Assembly (NCBI RefSeq): GCF_933775445.1
Contig: NC_065875.1
Location: forward strand, 4,663,001 to 4,727,000
DNA: 64,000 nt
Direction: 5' to 3'
From: Argentina anserina
Taxonomy: Eukaryota > Streptophyta > Magnoliopsida > Rosales > Rosaceae
The notes below the pieces were generated by a model. That model saw only the letters and a list, made by a program, of their open reading frames with translations, had not been told where the DNA came from and did not search any database. This document shows positions 24,330 through 35,253 of the stretch, one piece after another; position 1 is the stretch's first letter, and every line of letters starts with the position of its first letter. The translations under genes were made by a program, and so were the position numbers.

Positions 24330-26900
24330 TTTCTGGGGGGGGGAGTAGTTGGGCCTATTTCTTCTCATTTGGGCCAATAGCAACGGGTTTGGACCTCGGG
24401 GCTCCGAACTTCAACCCTGAACCAGTAAACCCTCTTCCTTTCTGGATCTTCCTGCCTCTTTTCTCCCTCGGCGTCTTCTGTAACCCTAATCAGTACCAAA
24501 GAAACAAACAAAGAGAGAGATGTGAATCTTCGAGCCGTTCAAAGAAATCGAACACACAACCACCTACCTACGTCCCCTTCTCCGTTCAGCGCCTCGTCAC
24601 CGTCACCTTCGGCAAAGCCTTCCAAATTTATAATGTAAAATCCAATTTCAATTTTTAATTCTGATTGGTTTCTCAAAACCACTGACTTTTTTCTTGCTCT
24701 TCTTTGGCCTGTAATCTCAATTTGTCACTTCTAAGTATAGCTCTGCTCCCGTAATCTTATTCCGAAGTATAAAAATATTTAAGAGTTATTTGCATTTGTT
24801 CTTGACTGGTTATAACCTCTTTATAACACTACAATTTTACAAATGACAGGTCACATGATGTGCTCTGCACAGGTTATCATGGGGAGTCAAGAAGGTACCC
24901 TACAGCTTTGGATACCAGCACAACGGAAACTGTACGTGTTCAAAGGCAGGGAGGTCTTCTATTCGCAGCTGTGTTTGTGTTCTGTGCTACATGTTATCAG
25001 TTGTCACAGTTGGTTGCGCTGATGGAATCATTTGTGTTCACAGCATATAATATGCTGAAGAGTCAGTGACGTTTACACATTCAACACGAGATGGTGTGAC
25101 TGCCTTATTTTTCGGCATAGGCAAGGACGTCAGGCTTTTGGTTTTTAATACTGCCTCTTATCTTGCAGTATTCTTTTACATGATGTGAAGATTATTTATC
25201 ATTTTCTTAGTACCAAACATTCACACAGTACAAGCACATTGTCACAAGTGGTGCTGCACCAGTACACATTGTTAACAGAAAACTGCATAATCATCATGAT
25301 CATAAACACGATCATACGAAATGATTAAAATTTGAAATGCATACAAGAAGAGTTCCTAGTTCTAAGCGGAATACTCATTAGGATTCAAATCATCGTATGC
25401 TCCCAGTCCAGTAGCTCCGTGTCCATAGCCTGCCCCATCTGCTTCGAGTTTCTTGGAAGGTGTTCCGAGTATTAACACTTAATGCTGCATAATGGGGCTG
25501 AGATGAATGCAAATGGCAGTGTTCAACTCGGGGACTTCCTCTGTGGCTCTGTTTATAAATTGGCCATTTGATCACAACTGGGACTAATTCCGAAAAGTGT
25601 CCTGCTTAATGTTTATCTGTGTTTGTTCTCTGATTAGTGTGCTGCAATTACAGTAAATTATTTGGCATACTTTTCATTTTCCTCCTGTTCAGCTTAATTC
25701 ATTTCTATGTTGATAACCTTAACATCTATCTTGAATTGCATTTTTATATCAGTGCATTGTTAGGTAGCTTATGCTATGTATTCTTTTATTCAGATAGGTG
25801 GCCTCTTCATGTTATAAGCATATGTAATCTCGATAAAAAATTAAGGCTTCAATGAATTCAATCAGCTTACACTCCTGACACATCTTATACATTATTTTTT
25901 TTGGACTTGGGATTCAAAATGAATTACATGCTATAGCTTCTATCTATCCCTTTTGCAGATTGATTTCTTCCACTGTCCCAACAGGACCCTTTTCGTTTTG
26001 CAGATATTAAAAACTTCTCCATCAGTATGTTCTGTTAAACAGCGACAAGCGTGGCTCGTGGACCAAGTGTACCGATATTGTCCCAACTTAGCCACCTCAC
26101 AGGTGTTGAGTTTTAATCACAAAAGGCCTCGGTACAATTAGTTATTATCAACCCACTTATAAGCTTTATTTTCTTTGTCACTTCTTAGATGTGGGATCTC
26201 TCTTCTCCAACACGCCCCCTCACGTGGAACCTAATTTTTAGGTCTGCACGTGACATACTAACATCTCACACTGGGACGAAATAAACCAAGGTGCAGTAAC
26301 CAACGACACTTGGTGACCATCCAATCGGAAACTCTTCGATGACATGATAATGACACCCATCTTGAGCTCATGACAAAGTGGCACCAAATTCGGGCCCATG
26401 ACATATTGGAGGCGCGACTGGAGAAGGACCCTCTCTGATACCATGTTAAACAGCCACAAGCGTGGCCCGTGGACCAAGTGTACCGATATTGTCCCAACTT
26501 AGCCACCTCACAGGTGTTGGGTTTTAATCACAAAAGGCCTCGGTACAATTAGTTATTATCCACCCACTTATAAGCTTTATTTTCTTTGTCACTTCTTAGA
26601 TGTGAGATCTCTCCTCTCTAACATGTTCTTTCATAACTTCTCTTATTTTCTCTTATTGCTAAACGGTTCTTCTAATTTGCTCTTATTCTCACTACTATAT
26701 TAGCCAGTAATAATCTTCATGGCATTTTTACTTCTCAAAAATAAATAATTGTTGGATAACCAACATTTAAATTCCAATATTGTATAATTGATTAAGATCC
26801 AACCCTTTATGGTTTTCAAATGTGGATTTTTGACAGAAGCAATGGAGATGCTCGTCTTTTACAATTTATAATTCAAAAGAGACATTCTATCCTGATAAGA
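24330..26900 (+). pseudogene. Truncated, decayed copy of the 5' half of UTP21/WDR36
   Basis: The sequence tracks the UTP21 gene at 35.0-38.0 kb. 24340-24410 matches its promoter and leader (GTAGTTGGGCCTA, AACGGGTTTGGAC, CGGGGCTCCGAAC). 24520-24635 matches exon 1 (CGTCCCCTTCTCCGTTCAGC). About 24873-25130 matches exon 5, about 25795-25850 part of exon 6, and about 26813-26870 exon 7 (TGTGGATTTTTGACA). The ATG of exon 1 is followed at once by TGA, exons 2-4 are missing and many small changes disrupt the frame. A TRIM element is inserted at 26033-26623. The copy ends at about 26.9 kb where the duplicated NLR fragment begins. Confidence 0.85.
26033..26623 (-). mobile_element. Complete TRIM retrotransposon, 180-bp LTRs, 5-bp target duplication
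   Basis: Two direct repeats of 180 bp (26033-26212 and 26444-26623) differ at about seven positions. In element orientation (minus) each starts TGTT and ends AACA. Directly inside the 5' LTR the minus strand reads TGGTATCAGAGAGGG, the primer-binding site complementary to initiator tRNA-Met. A purine tract GAGGGGGCG abuts the 3' LTR. The target duplication TGTTC is present at 26028-26032 and 26624-26628. The 231-bp interior has no gag-pol, so it depends on proteins from another element. Confidence 0.95.
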
Positions 26901-26930
26901 CGTCCAAATGATTAAATGAGGCACTGAGGT

Positions 26931-29660
26931 CTACAATAGCTGCCGGAGATAAGTAAAGATGGCAGCACATAAGCTATCACTCTCAGCTCGGGTCCTAAGC
27001 AGCTCTTTGCTTGTTGAATCTACAGAGAGTTGGTTGAGTTGATGTTCCTCAACCAGCTGATCCAAGGAAGCTTCAAAACCAGAATACCTCTTTTCAAGAA
27101 GGGTGATCTCATCCCGGACTGAAGTTGCTCGTGCCTCAAGCTTCTTGATTTGCTCTTCGAGAGCCAACAGCTCCACCTTGTGCTCCTGAACCTTCTGAAT
27201 ATCTTGCTCAGCCAAGTTACCTTCAGAGAGGAGTATGTGACTTCTTACGTCAAGCTCGGAGTCCTGAGCTATAAGGGAAACCAATTCTTGGCATAATGAT
27301 TCTTCCTTGTCCAGAACCAGCTGTAACTTAGATAGATCTTGAACAGCAAGATCAGCAATCCACTTGGTAGTAGACAGTTGCAGACAAGGCAGCAGTCCCA
27401 AGAGTTGTTGTCTGGTATGAGGTTCTTTCAAGTCAGCAGTAGCAATCAGAGCTTTAAGTTTGGTCTTCGCCTCCTCAGGCAGGCCGGAACTGTTAGCAGT
27501 CTTCTTGGCAGACAGAGCTTGAAGTTTCTCTCTCATGGATCCTTTTGCTCCAGATGACTTCAGAGAACTTGATGAGGGCAGTGCAGGAGTGGTAACTTTT
27601 AGAGTTTCTGTCGCAGCTGCTGAATGCTCAAAGGGACCACTTTGTTCCTTAGCATGCTGCTCTGGTGCATTAGGAGTCTAATGAACATTAAACCTTGTTT
27701 CTTCAAGTTTCGGGGTTAAGAACGCTTGTTCCTGAGCTTCTTCAGTGTAAGGTACTTCGTTGACAGGAGGAGGCTCTATGGATGTGACTGGGATCACAGG
27801 AGTTGTGACTTCGCCTACTGGTACGATGGCTAGATTTACTTCAACTGGTGTTATGGCTCCTTGATCAGTCGACGCAGTGGTGGTCTCAAGGGGCTGAACA
27901 TGTTCCTGAGAGGTCAGGTAATGGTTAGACATGATGAACAAGAGCTGAATATTATTATACGTGATGAAAGAAAGTGTTAATAAGGTGGCATTTGCAGTAG
28001 CACTGACAAACGGTAGAGAGTACAGTATGAATTATGAAATCATATCATTATATAGAGCTAAAAGTTTGTAAATACTATATGCGTTGGAGCTAATAAAAAT
28101 TATAGTTATGTACTACTGTATGACGGAAATCTAAGAGATCGATAGAGAATAGAAAACATGTTTGGTGAATGAGAAAGTTACCGCTCCATCAAAATTTGCA
28201 TCTATAGTGACATTTGTAGTTTCACCATTTCCTCCACGATCGCTGGTATCTATGTCGACTTTTTCCTTTTCTCCTTTTCTGATATAATCAGCATTCTCTT
28301 TTGTCACCTGTATAGTTTTGTCATTTACAAAAATATTTGAAAATCATCGGGAAAAGGAAATTAGAAAATTAGTCGAACCAAATGAATAATTGACTTGAGG
28401 TGCACTAATACATATATGTCCTGATATGAAAATTGCAGCATTTTAATGGTTTTGTTAAATGGAAACCTAGCATGAGATGAAAAATAGAACGATATTTGAT
28501 GAAAATTAACATACCGATTCATCATAATTTTTGTCAACCTTTTCATTTTTAATAGCTGTAGTTTCATCAATTTGTTCATCAACATCACTAGCATTTACGT
28601 CAACATTTTCCTTTGTCACCTGTGCCGCCTTGTCATTTATATAAACATTTGAGATGCATTAGAATAAAGAAAAACATAAAACTGATCGAAACCAGGAAAA
28701 CAAATAAAATTAGGTTGCTACAAGTATGCGACATGGACTACATGCACTTGTATAGTTAAAACAATATATTTTGAAAGTGTAGCATATTTCTAGTCTCTAT
28801 AGTGGAAATACGTTCAAAGTGTTGTAATTTTTTTTTTTTGGATACAAAAGTGTTGTAAATTTGAATAAAAGATGTTTGGTATATAATTGGGGAAAACATA
28901 CCTTTTCACCCTCATCAGCATCAACGTCTGTTTCATCGTATTCATGTGTGACTTGTAGCGTTTCATCATTACCAAAAATCTTGAGTTTGAGGCGTTTGCT
29001 TATGTAAAAGGATTTCAAAGATGGGAATTTGACAGTGGTCACTCTAGAGCAAAAGCCTTGCAATTTTGGTAGTTTAGAAAGTTCCAGAGACTCCAATCGA
29101 CTGAATACAATCTCATTTCCTGAACCTTGGTCGTCTGCTGTGCTTCCCACTATTTCTACCAGTCTTGCACAATTCTCAACTCTCAGCTGTGTGAGTTGCG
29201 TGAGACTTTTAGCTGTGGAGTAAGTTACCAAGTATTCCATTTCCGGACAACCATATACCCGCAATTGTCTAAGATTCTTGAAGGATATTGCTTATGATCT
29301 TAGATTCCTTAAGCAGCCACAATTGTGTATCCATATTTCTGTCAGGTTTGGCAAATCTTGACCTGCTGTTTGGAAACTATCTTCCCCTAGACGCGTCAGC
29401 TTCGACATGCCATCAAGATGCAACAGACTTAAGTGAGGGAGGGCCCCACCTGCGTTTATATCCCCACTCCTACTGCTTTTTCGATAGAGAGATATTTCAT
29501 TGGAAGGAGCAGATTCTATTTCACCCCCTATAGCAGCTGACTCGGAGGGTTGATTCTCGACATCCAACACTTCCAGTTTGCTAAAGAACTCTGCATGGAA
29601 AGGACCATCCCAAATCTCCATGCCGGTTATGTACAATATTTTCAAGTTGGGGAATGAATC
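26931..29660 (-). pseudogene. Duplicate of the NLR 3' exons, broken by two stops
   Basis: This is a second copy of the last four NLR exons and their introns: 29660-28902, 28619-28515, 28307-28182 and 27944-26931. The exon lengths (759, 105, 126 and 1014 bp) are exactly those of the copy at 4844-2108. Homology extends through introns and flanks, to about 29812 on the right and about 26925 on the left. There are two nonsense codons: TAA at 29294-29292 (Ser in the other copy) and TAG at 27680-27678 (Gln). No indel shifts a frame. CC, NB-ARC and the first LRR exons are absent, so it cannot make an NLR. The coiled-coil portion alone could still be translated only in pieces. Confidence 0.92.
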
Positions 29661-30009
29661 CTGTCAATATTATTGTTAGTGAATGTTAAACAACACAACG
29701 AGCATCATATGAACATAGTCACATATATAGGTCTCAAATTTTACAAACCTATAGCTCAAATTCTGTATATCCGCAAATTTACAAAATGTATGGATCTATC
29801 TCACATGCCACGTTTTGTGGATTAATATATATGTAGGATCCTCATTTGCTAATTAGATGGTACTAACATAACTGATTTGCTAATCAAATGAGATCTTTCC
29901 TTTAACAGCTTGTGCTTATATAATTAATGGACTCATTGTGTTATAATTTTTTCTCTCTTACATTATGAATTTGTTTTATGACAGTGTATGATCAATTGGC
30001 TTGTAAAAA

Positions 30010-32576
30010 ATGGATGAAGTAATTGGAGAAGATGAACAACTTAAAGTGGGAATGCAAGTACACTATGATGAGGAGGCTTATAATATGTACAATTCCTATG
30101 CTTTGAGGAAGGGCTTTAGTGTTCGTAAAGGGCATGTTCAAAGAGATTCATCAAATAACATCCGACAACGACATTTTTTATGTTCAAATGAGGGGTTTGC
30201 ACAATACCATAATGTGTTTGAACCAACCAAACACAGAAAGTTGGAAACAAGAGTCGGTTGCATGGCTATGATATCATTTACAGTGAAAGATGGAATATGG
30301 ACAATATCACATATCAACTCAGAGCATAATCATGAGCTTGCAAAGCCCGAAGAAAGGCCATTTCTAAAATCAGGGAGGAATGTAACGAATGCATGTGGAC
30401 ATGTTTTTACTTCTATGAAAGATGCAGGAATAGGACCAACGAAATCATTTTCTTTCATTGGAAATGAAGTGGGTGGTCTAGCAAATGTGGGGTGCACTAA
30501 GAAAGATGTCTATAACTACTTGCAAAGGAAGAAGGAAGAAATGATGGAAGCAGGCGATGCACAATCTTTGTTGAATCACTTTAAGCTTAAACAAGGTGAT
30601 GATTCTAATTTTTTCTACTCAATGCAATTAGATCAATATAGCCAAATGACGAACTTCTTTTGGAGGGATAGTAGATCAAAGTTGGATTATGATTGTTTTG
30701 GTGATGTTATATGCTTTGACACTACATTTCGTACAAATAAGTATGATTTGATTTGTGCTCCAATAGTTGGAGTAAATCATCATTGGAGGAACGTGTTGTT
30801 TGGATGTGCTTTCTTATTGGACGAAACTACGGAGTCATTTGTTTGGTTGTTTGAGACATTTTTGGATTCGATGGGAAATAAAACACCAGTAACTGTTTTC
30901 ACAGATGAGGATAAAGCTATGGCAAATGCAATTCAAATCGTGTTTCCACATGCCTCCCATCGACTGTGCACTTGGCACATTGCCAAGAATGCCTCCAAGA
31001 GAATTGGTAGTTATCTTGCAATTCCTGAATTCAAGAAAAATTCACTCATTGTTTACATGGGTGTAGCTCTGAAATTGAATTTCAAGTTTCATGGGATAGC
31101 ATGATTAGTGGATACAATGTTGGGAAAAATACTTGGCTAACAAAATTGTATTCACTTAGACAAAAGTGGTGTTCACCATTTAATTTGGACAGTTTCTCAG
31201 CAAATATGAGATCAACTCAAAGGAGTGAAAGTACAAACCATGTGTTCCAGGGAATCTCCACACACACAATGGAGCTCATTGAATTTGTGCATCACTATGA
31301 GAGAAAGATTGAATAGATGCGTTTAATAGAGTTAGAAGATAACTACCATAGCAAAAATGGTGCACCACGTCCAAAGGTATGGAGTAAAATGTTAAAGAAT
31401 ACAAGCAAGGTTTATACGAACAAAATGTTTCAGCTTTTTGGAACAGAATTTGTAGGCTGCATGGGAGTTAGACTAAAAGAAGATTCTAGATTGGATCAAG
31501 ATTATGTGTATGAAGCAATTGAAGATGGCCATCAAGTGTGCACAAGATTCAGTACAACTCTACATCCTTGAACATATCTTGTTCTTGCAAGCTATTTCAA
31601 TCTCTTGGAATCTTGTGTCGTCATGCTTTGAAAGTGTTTGATACAAATAATATTACTACCTTACCTGCTCAGTATGTATTTAAGAGGTGGACTAAAGAAA
31701 CAAAGAAAGATATTGTGGTCAGCAATGATACATGTGGAGGAACAAGTGAGAACTTAAAGACTGCTAGAGTGTTGCGGCTTAACACATTGATGCATGATGG
31801 AAATAGTGTGTATGACATAGCTTCATTGACTAGCTCAGGTACTAAAATTGTCTAAGATTTGTTAGCAGAGGCAAAGAAGCGCCTTGAGAAAGACAAGGAC
31901 ACTCAATATATGTTGGAAAATTTGAAGAAGATTGGTACAAAATTAGACTCTAGCATTCCTGGTAATGAGCCACAAGTTCTAAATCCACCAAATGCAAAGA
32001 CTAAAGGAATGAAAAATGCTAGAATTAAAGACGTCATTGAAACAAAGCAGAGGAAAATGTACATATACATATTTAATAGTTCATTGAATTGTTGAGTGTT
32101 ATTTGTAATAATGTGTTCTTTATATAATGCAGAAAAATAAAATCAAGAAAACAAATATCCAAGTCATGTGCCTGCATTCAATCATCAATTTGAAGTACCT
32201 GACACCTCATTCTACAATCAGGTATGTGTTCAAAACTTTACATGTATGTGCTTTTATGTGTTACAGGGGGAGTATTCTTACATGTTGTTGATGTAATTTT
32301 TTGTTCCAGAGAATTTCACATTGGCCTTTTGGCAATCCCATTTTATGTTTTAGTTATGGTCAGATGCCTTTCTCATATGGTCAGATGCCATTCTCAAACC
32401 AGGTGTATAAATATTTTAAATTTCAGTACATTCATAAAGTTTAATTGAAGATATAGAAATATACTTATGTGTATGTGTGTGTGCAGAATCCAATTTACTC
32501 GACTACAAGTCTGAATCTTGCACCAGTCATTAATTTAAGTACAAATGATACACACAAAATAATCTTAAAGAAGTGA
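30010..32576 (+). pseudogene. FAR1-related sequence (MULE-derived transcription factor), disrupted
   Basis: Domain order is that of the FHY3/FAR1 family, which derives from Mutator-like transposase and regulates light responses. The order is a FAR1 DNA-binding zinc finger (AYNMYNSYALRKGFSVRKG through RVGCMAMISF and HNHELA), a MULE transposase core (DVICFDTTFRTNKYDLICAP, VFTDEDKAMANAI, ASHRLCTWHI), and a SWIM finger (CSCKLFQSLGILCRHALKVF). Defects are a one-base loss in the A run near 31035, TAG at 31314-31316, a frameshift near 31535-31545 and TAA at 31853-31855. Downstream pieces (31859-32095, about 32130-32220, about 32310-32402, 32487-32576) fit C-terminal exons ending NDTHKIILKK. The frame breaks argue that it is not functional. 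Confidence 0.9.
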
Positions 32577-35232
32577 GGTATGTGTTTTTATATCACTTGA
32601 GCTGGTGACTGTCATTTAAGGTATAATTAGGTGAGTACTATTTTGCAGGTTACATTCCTGGTACTAAGAAGAGCATTTTGTGAGAACTGAGGACATGTTT
32701 AGAGCTGCTTCATTTGGATGATCGATTTTGACTTGTATCTCTTTGAGGCTTCCATGCATATCATATCCCAAAAACATTATATCTTCTGGGCAGCATGGTT
32801 GTCATGTAAAGTTCATCATGAACAAGAAGGGCAATTCTGCACTCAATTGTCTGTAACATCTGCAACAAGCTATCTCTTTTCTATATCACTATATGTATTA
32901 CACTCGATCAATGGATACTTCTTTTGCTAGTTGTTTCTTTTTAGATTAAGAGTCAGTAATTCAAGTACCAATCAATCCTCTTTGCTCTTTCACAAATTGT
33001 CAATATTCGCCACATATCAAATGGTAAGTATGACAACAAAATCTAGAAGTCCAGCCAAGTCTCTGATCAGATTCCAATCAATGTTACTCAATGACATCTT
33101 AAAGGCACATTATATGGTAATCTAATGAGAGAATGAAAAAGAGGTGCCCTATAAAGTTTTTGATTCATTCTATTTAAATAACTAAATTGATGACAGTATA
33201 GAATCAGGTTGTGCTAAAATTTCACCATAATGAATCAGAAAAAACTAGTAAATGCTAACATATCGATTTAAACAAATGGTAATCAAATGTGTACATTGAA
33301 TCACTGAGTAACAATTGTACAAAGGTCTGAGCATATATACAAACATCAGTAGACTATTCTACTTATAAAATCACAATCCAACAAATACTCCCTACCAAAA
33401 TGGTGCTTGATCCACCTCTCCAATTTACTTCAATGCAGATCCACCATAACTTGGTGACTTACATTCTGGCTCATATTACACTCCCACGGTTAGACTTCAC
33501 ATCTTCATCACCATCCATGTCTTTCTCGGCAAATCAACTTTCACTGTGAAAGAGAATAATGATTACATGATTATGAAAAATGCTACCACAGTTGCTTTCT
33601 ATCTCAAAACTAGATAATGCCAAACAAAATATGATTGTAAAATAGTAGCTAACCTCAATGTTCAGAGCATCCACAATAGTTTACCGAACAATATTTAACT
33701 TTTCCTACATTTTCTCATGGACATTCATAGATACTAACTATAAGGACCAACACCCTAAAATTATTTGTTGTTCCAAAGTTGTTTAACACAAAATCAGAGA
33801 ATAAATAAAGATCTAACTGCTTCCCAATCCCAGCCCAGGAAGGAATCACTACCAGACCTTTATGTATTTGAGTGCTTGTGTGTGTGAGAATACAACAATA
33901 TAGGTAATTAATACTAACATTGGCAGAAACCTCATGAAATAGAAAGTCGAGTTATATACCAGAGAAAGGCATGACAGTGGCTCTAATTGATATGTTTGAT
34001 GAGCCATATCTCAATCCCATAAGACCAAAGTCCTCAGATTTTATTCTACATGAGTAATGAGATTCATCAATATACATTCCAATTGGCACCAAAGATCCCT
34101 CAGAACATCACCAAGTTAGTTTTCCAGTATGAACATACCTTTGTTTTAGCAGTAGTGGGAAAACACTAAATGCTCCAAATCCACATTTGGGTTGTAAGCA
34201 CATGCCCTCGTCTTTGCAAAATCCTGAAGCAACCAAAAAGTGTGGCACTATGTACATAAACAATGGTTACACTATGTAACAAAATGATATTATTTTCTTA
34301 AAAAAGGATGGTTCTTACAAATCTGAGTTTGATACAAAGAGGTCCACAAATGTGTGAGGATCATGAACATCACTGTAAACAAATTAAACATTAATAAACT
34401 TTTAGCTGTGGTAGAATATTTTAAAAAATTAAAGTTGTTGTAGTGATTGGGAATCTAAACTACTGAAACAGCACCTCTGCCAGTAGAAAAATGCATTCCC
34501 AGTAATGTCCTCCTCATGTTTGTGATCAAGTGGACCAGCGAGCTAAACATATTCACGATGATACCACGTATAATACCTTACCCAATGAGAATATTTTAGT
34601 GCTGATGAAGATGGAACCGAAAAAGAATGGGAAGATGATGAAATCTGGGTGGCTGGGTGTGAGTGGGAGAGAAGAGGTCTTTATCGGATTGTTATTCCCA
34701 GAAATATTAAACTTAAACTCGGTGGGTTAATTCAAATTCAACTTTTAAGTTGGAGCCATTTTTCTCGGTTTGCTGGCGTGGGAAAAACACTGATGTGTCA
34801 CTCATTGATTGGTTCGCCCCAGCATCTACGTGGTGCGTTTGACCCACCACATAATTTCTCGTGAAACAAAGACCACCAGACCAAGAAATGACCAGGATCG
34901 TTTTTTTCGTTGTTAGGTACATATACAACCACTAAAAACAGTCCTAGTCTATGTTTTTCTCCGGACTTTTTTGCCTACTCCCACTAGATTTGATGCTCAT
35001 TTACTTGTCAACCAATTCTCAAATTTTGCCGCGGGGAGTAGTTGGGCCTATCTCGTTTTCTTCTCACTCGGGCCAATAGCCAACGGGTTTGGACATCGGG
35101 GCTCCGAACTGAAACCCTAAACCCTCTTCCTCTCTGTATCTTGACTAATCTTCCTACCTCTTTTCTCCCTCGGCGTCTTCTGAAACCCTAACCAGTACCA
35201 AATCAATACCAAAGAAACAAACAAAGAGAGTT
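32577..35232. other. Intergenic and UTP21 promoter region
   Basis: No gene was recognised in 32577-35000. The short frames at 32.7-33.1 and 34.5-34.9 kb have no family resemblance. About 35030-35230 is the leader of UTP21. It contains GTTGGGCCTA and TCGGGCCAATAG. The GGGCC motifs there resemble the GCCCA-type elements common upstream of plant ribosome-biogenesis genes. The same block is preserved in the pseudogene at 24340. Confidence 0.45.
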
Positions 35233-35253
35233 AGAGAGAGAGAGAGAGAGAGA
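35233..35253 (+). repeat. (GA)n microsatellite in the UTP21 5' leader
   Basis: An uninterrupted run of about ten AG units ends one base before the ATG at 35254. Such GA tracts are common in plant 5' leaders and mutate in length easily. Confidence 0.9.

Noticed and set aside
24860..25069. 69-codon frame on the plus strand
   Set aside because: It is a frame through the decayed copy of UTP21 exon 5, not a gene in its own right.
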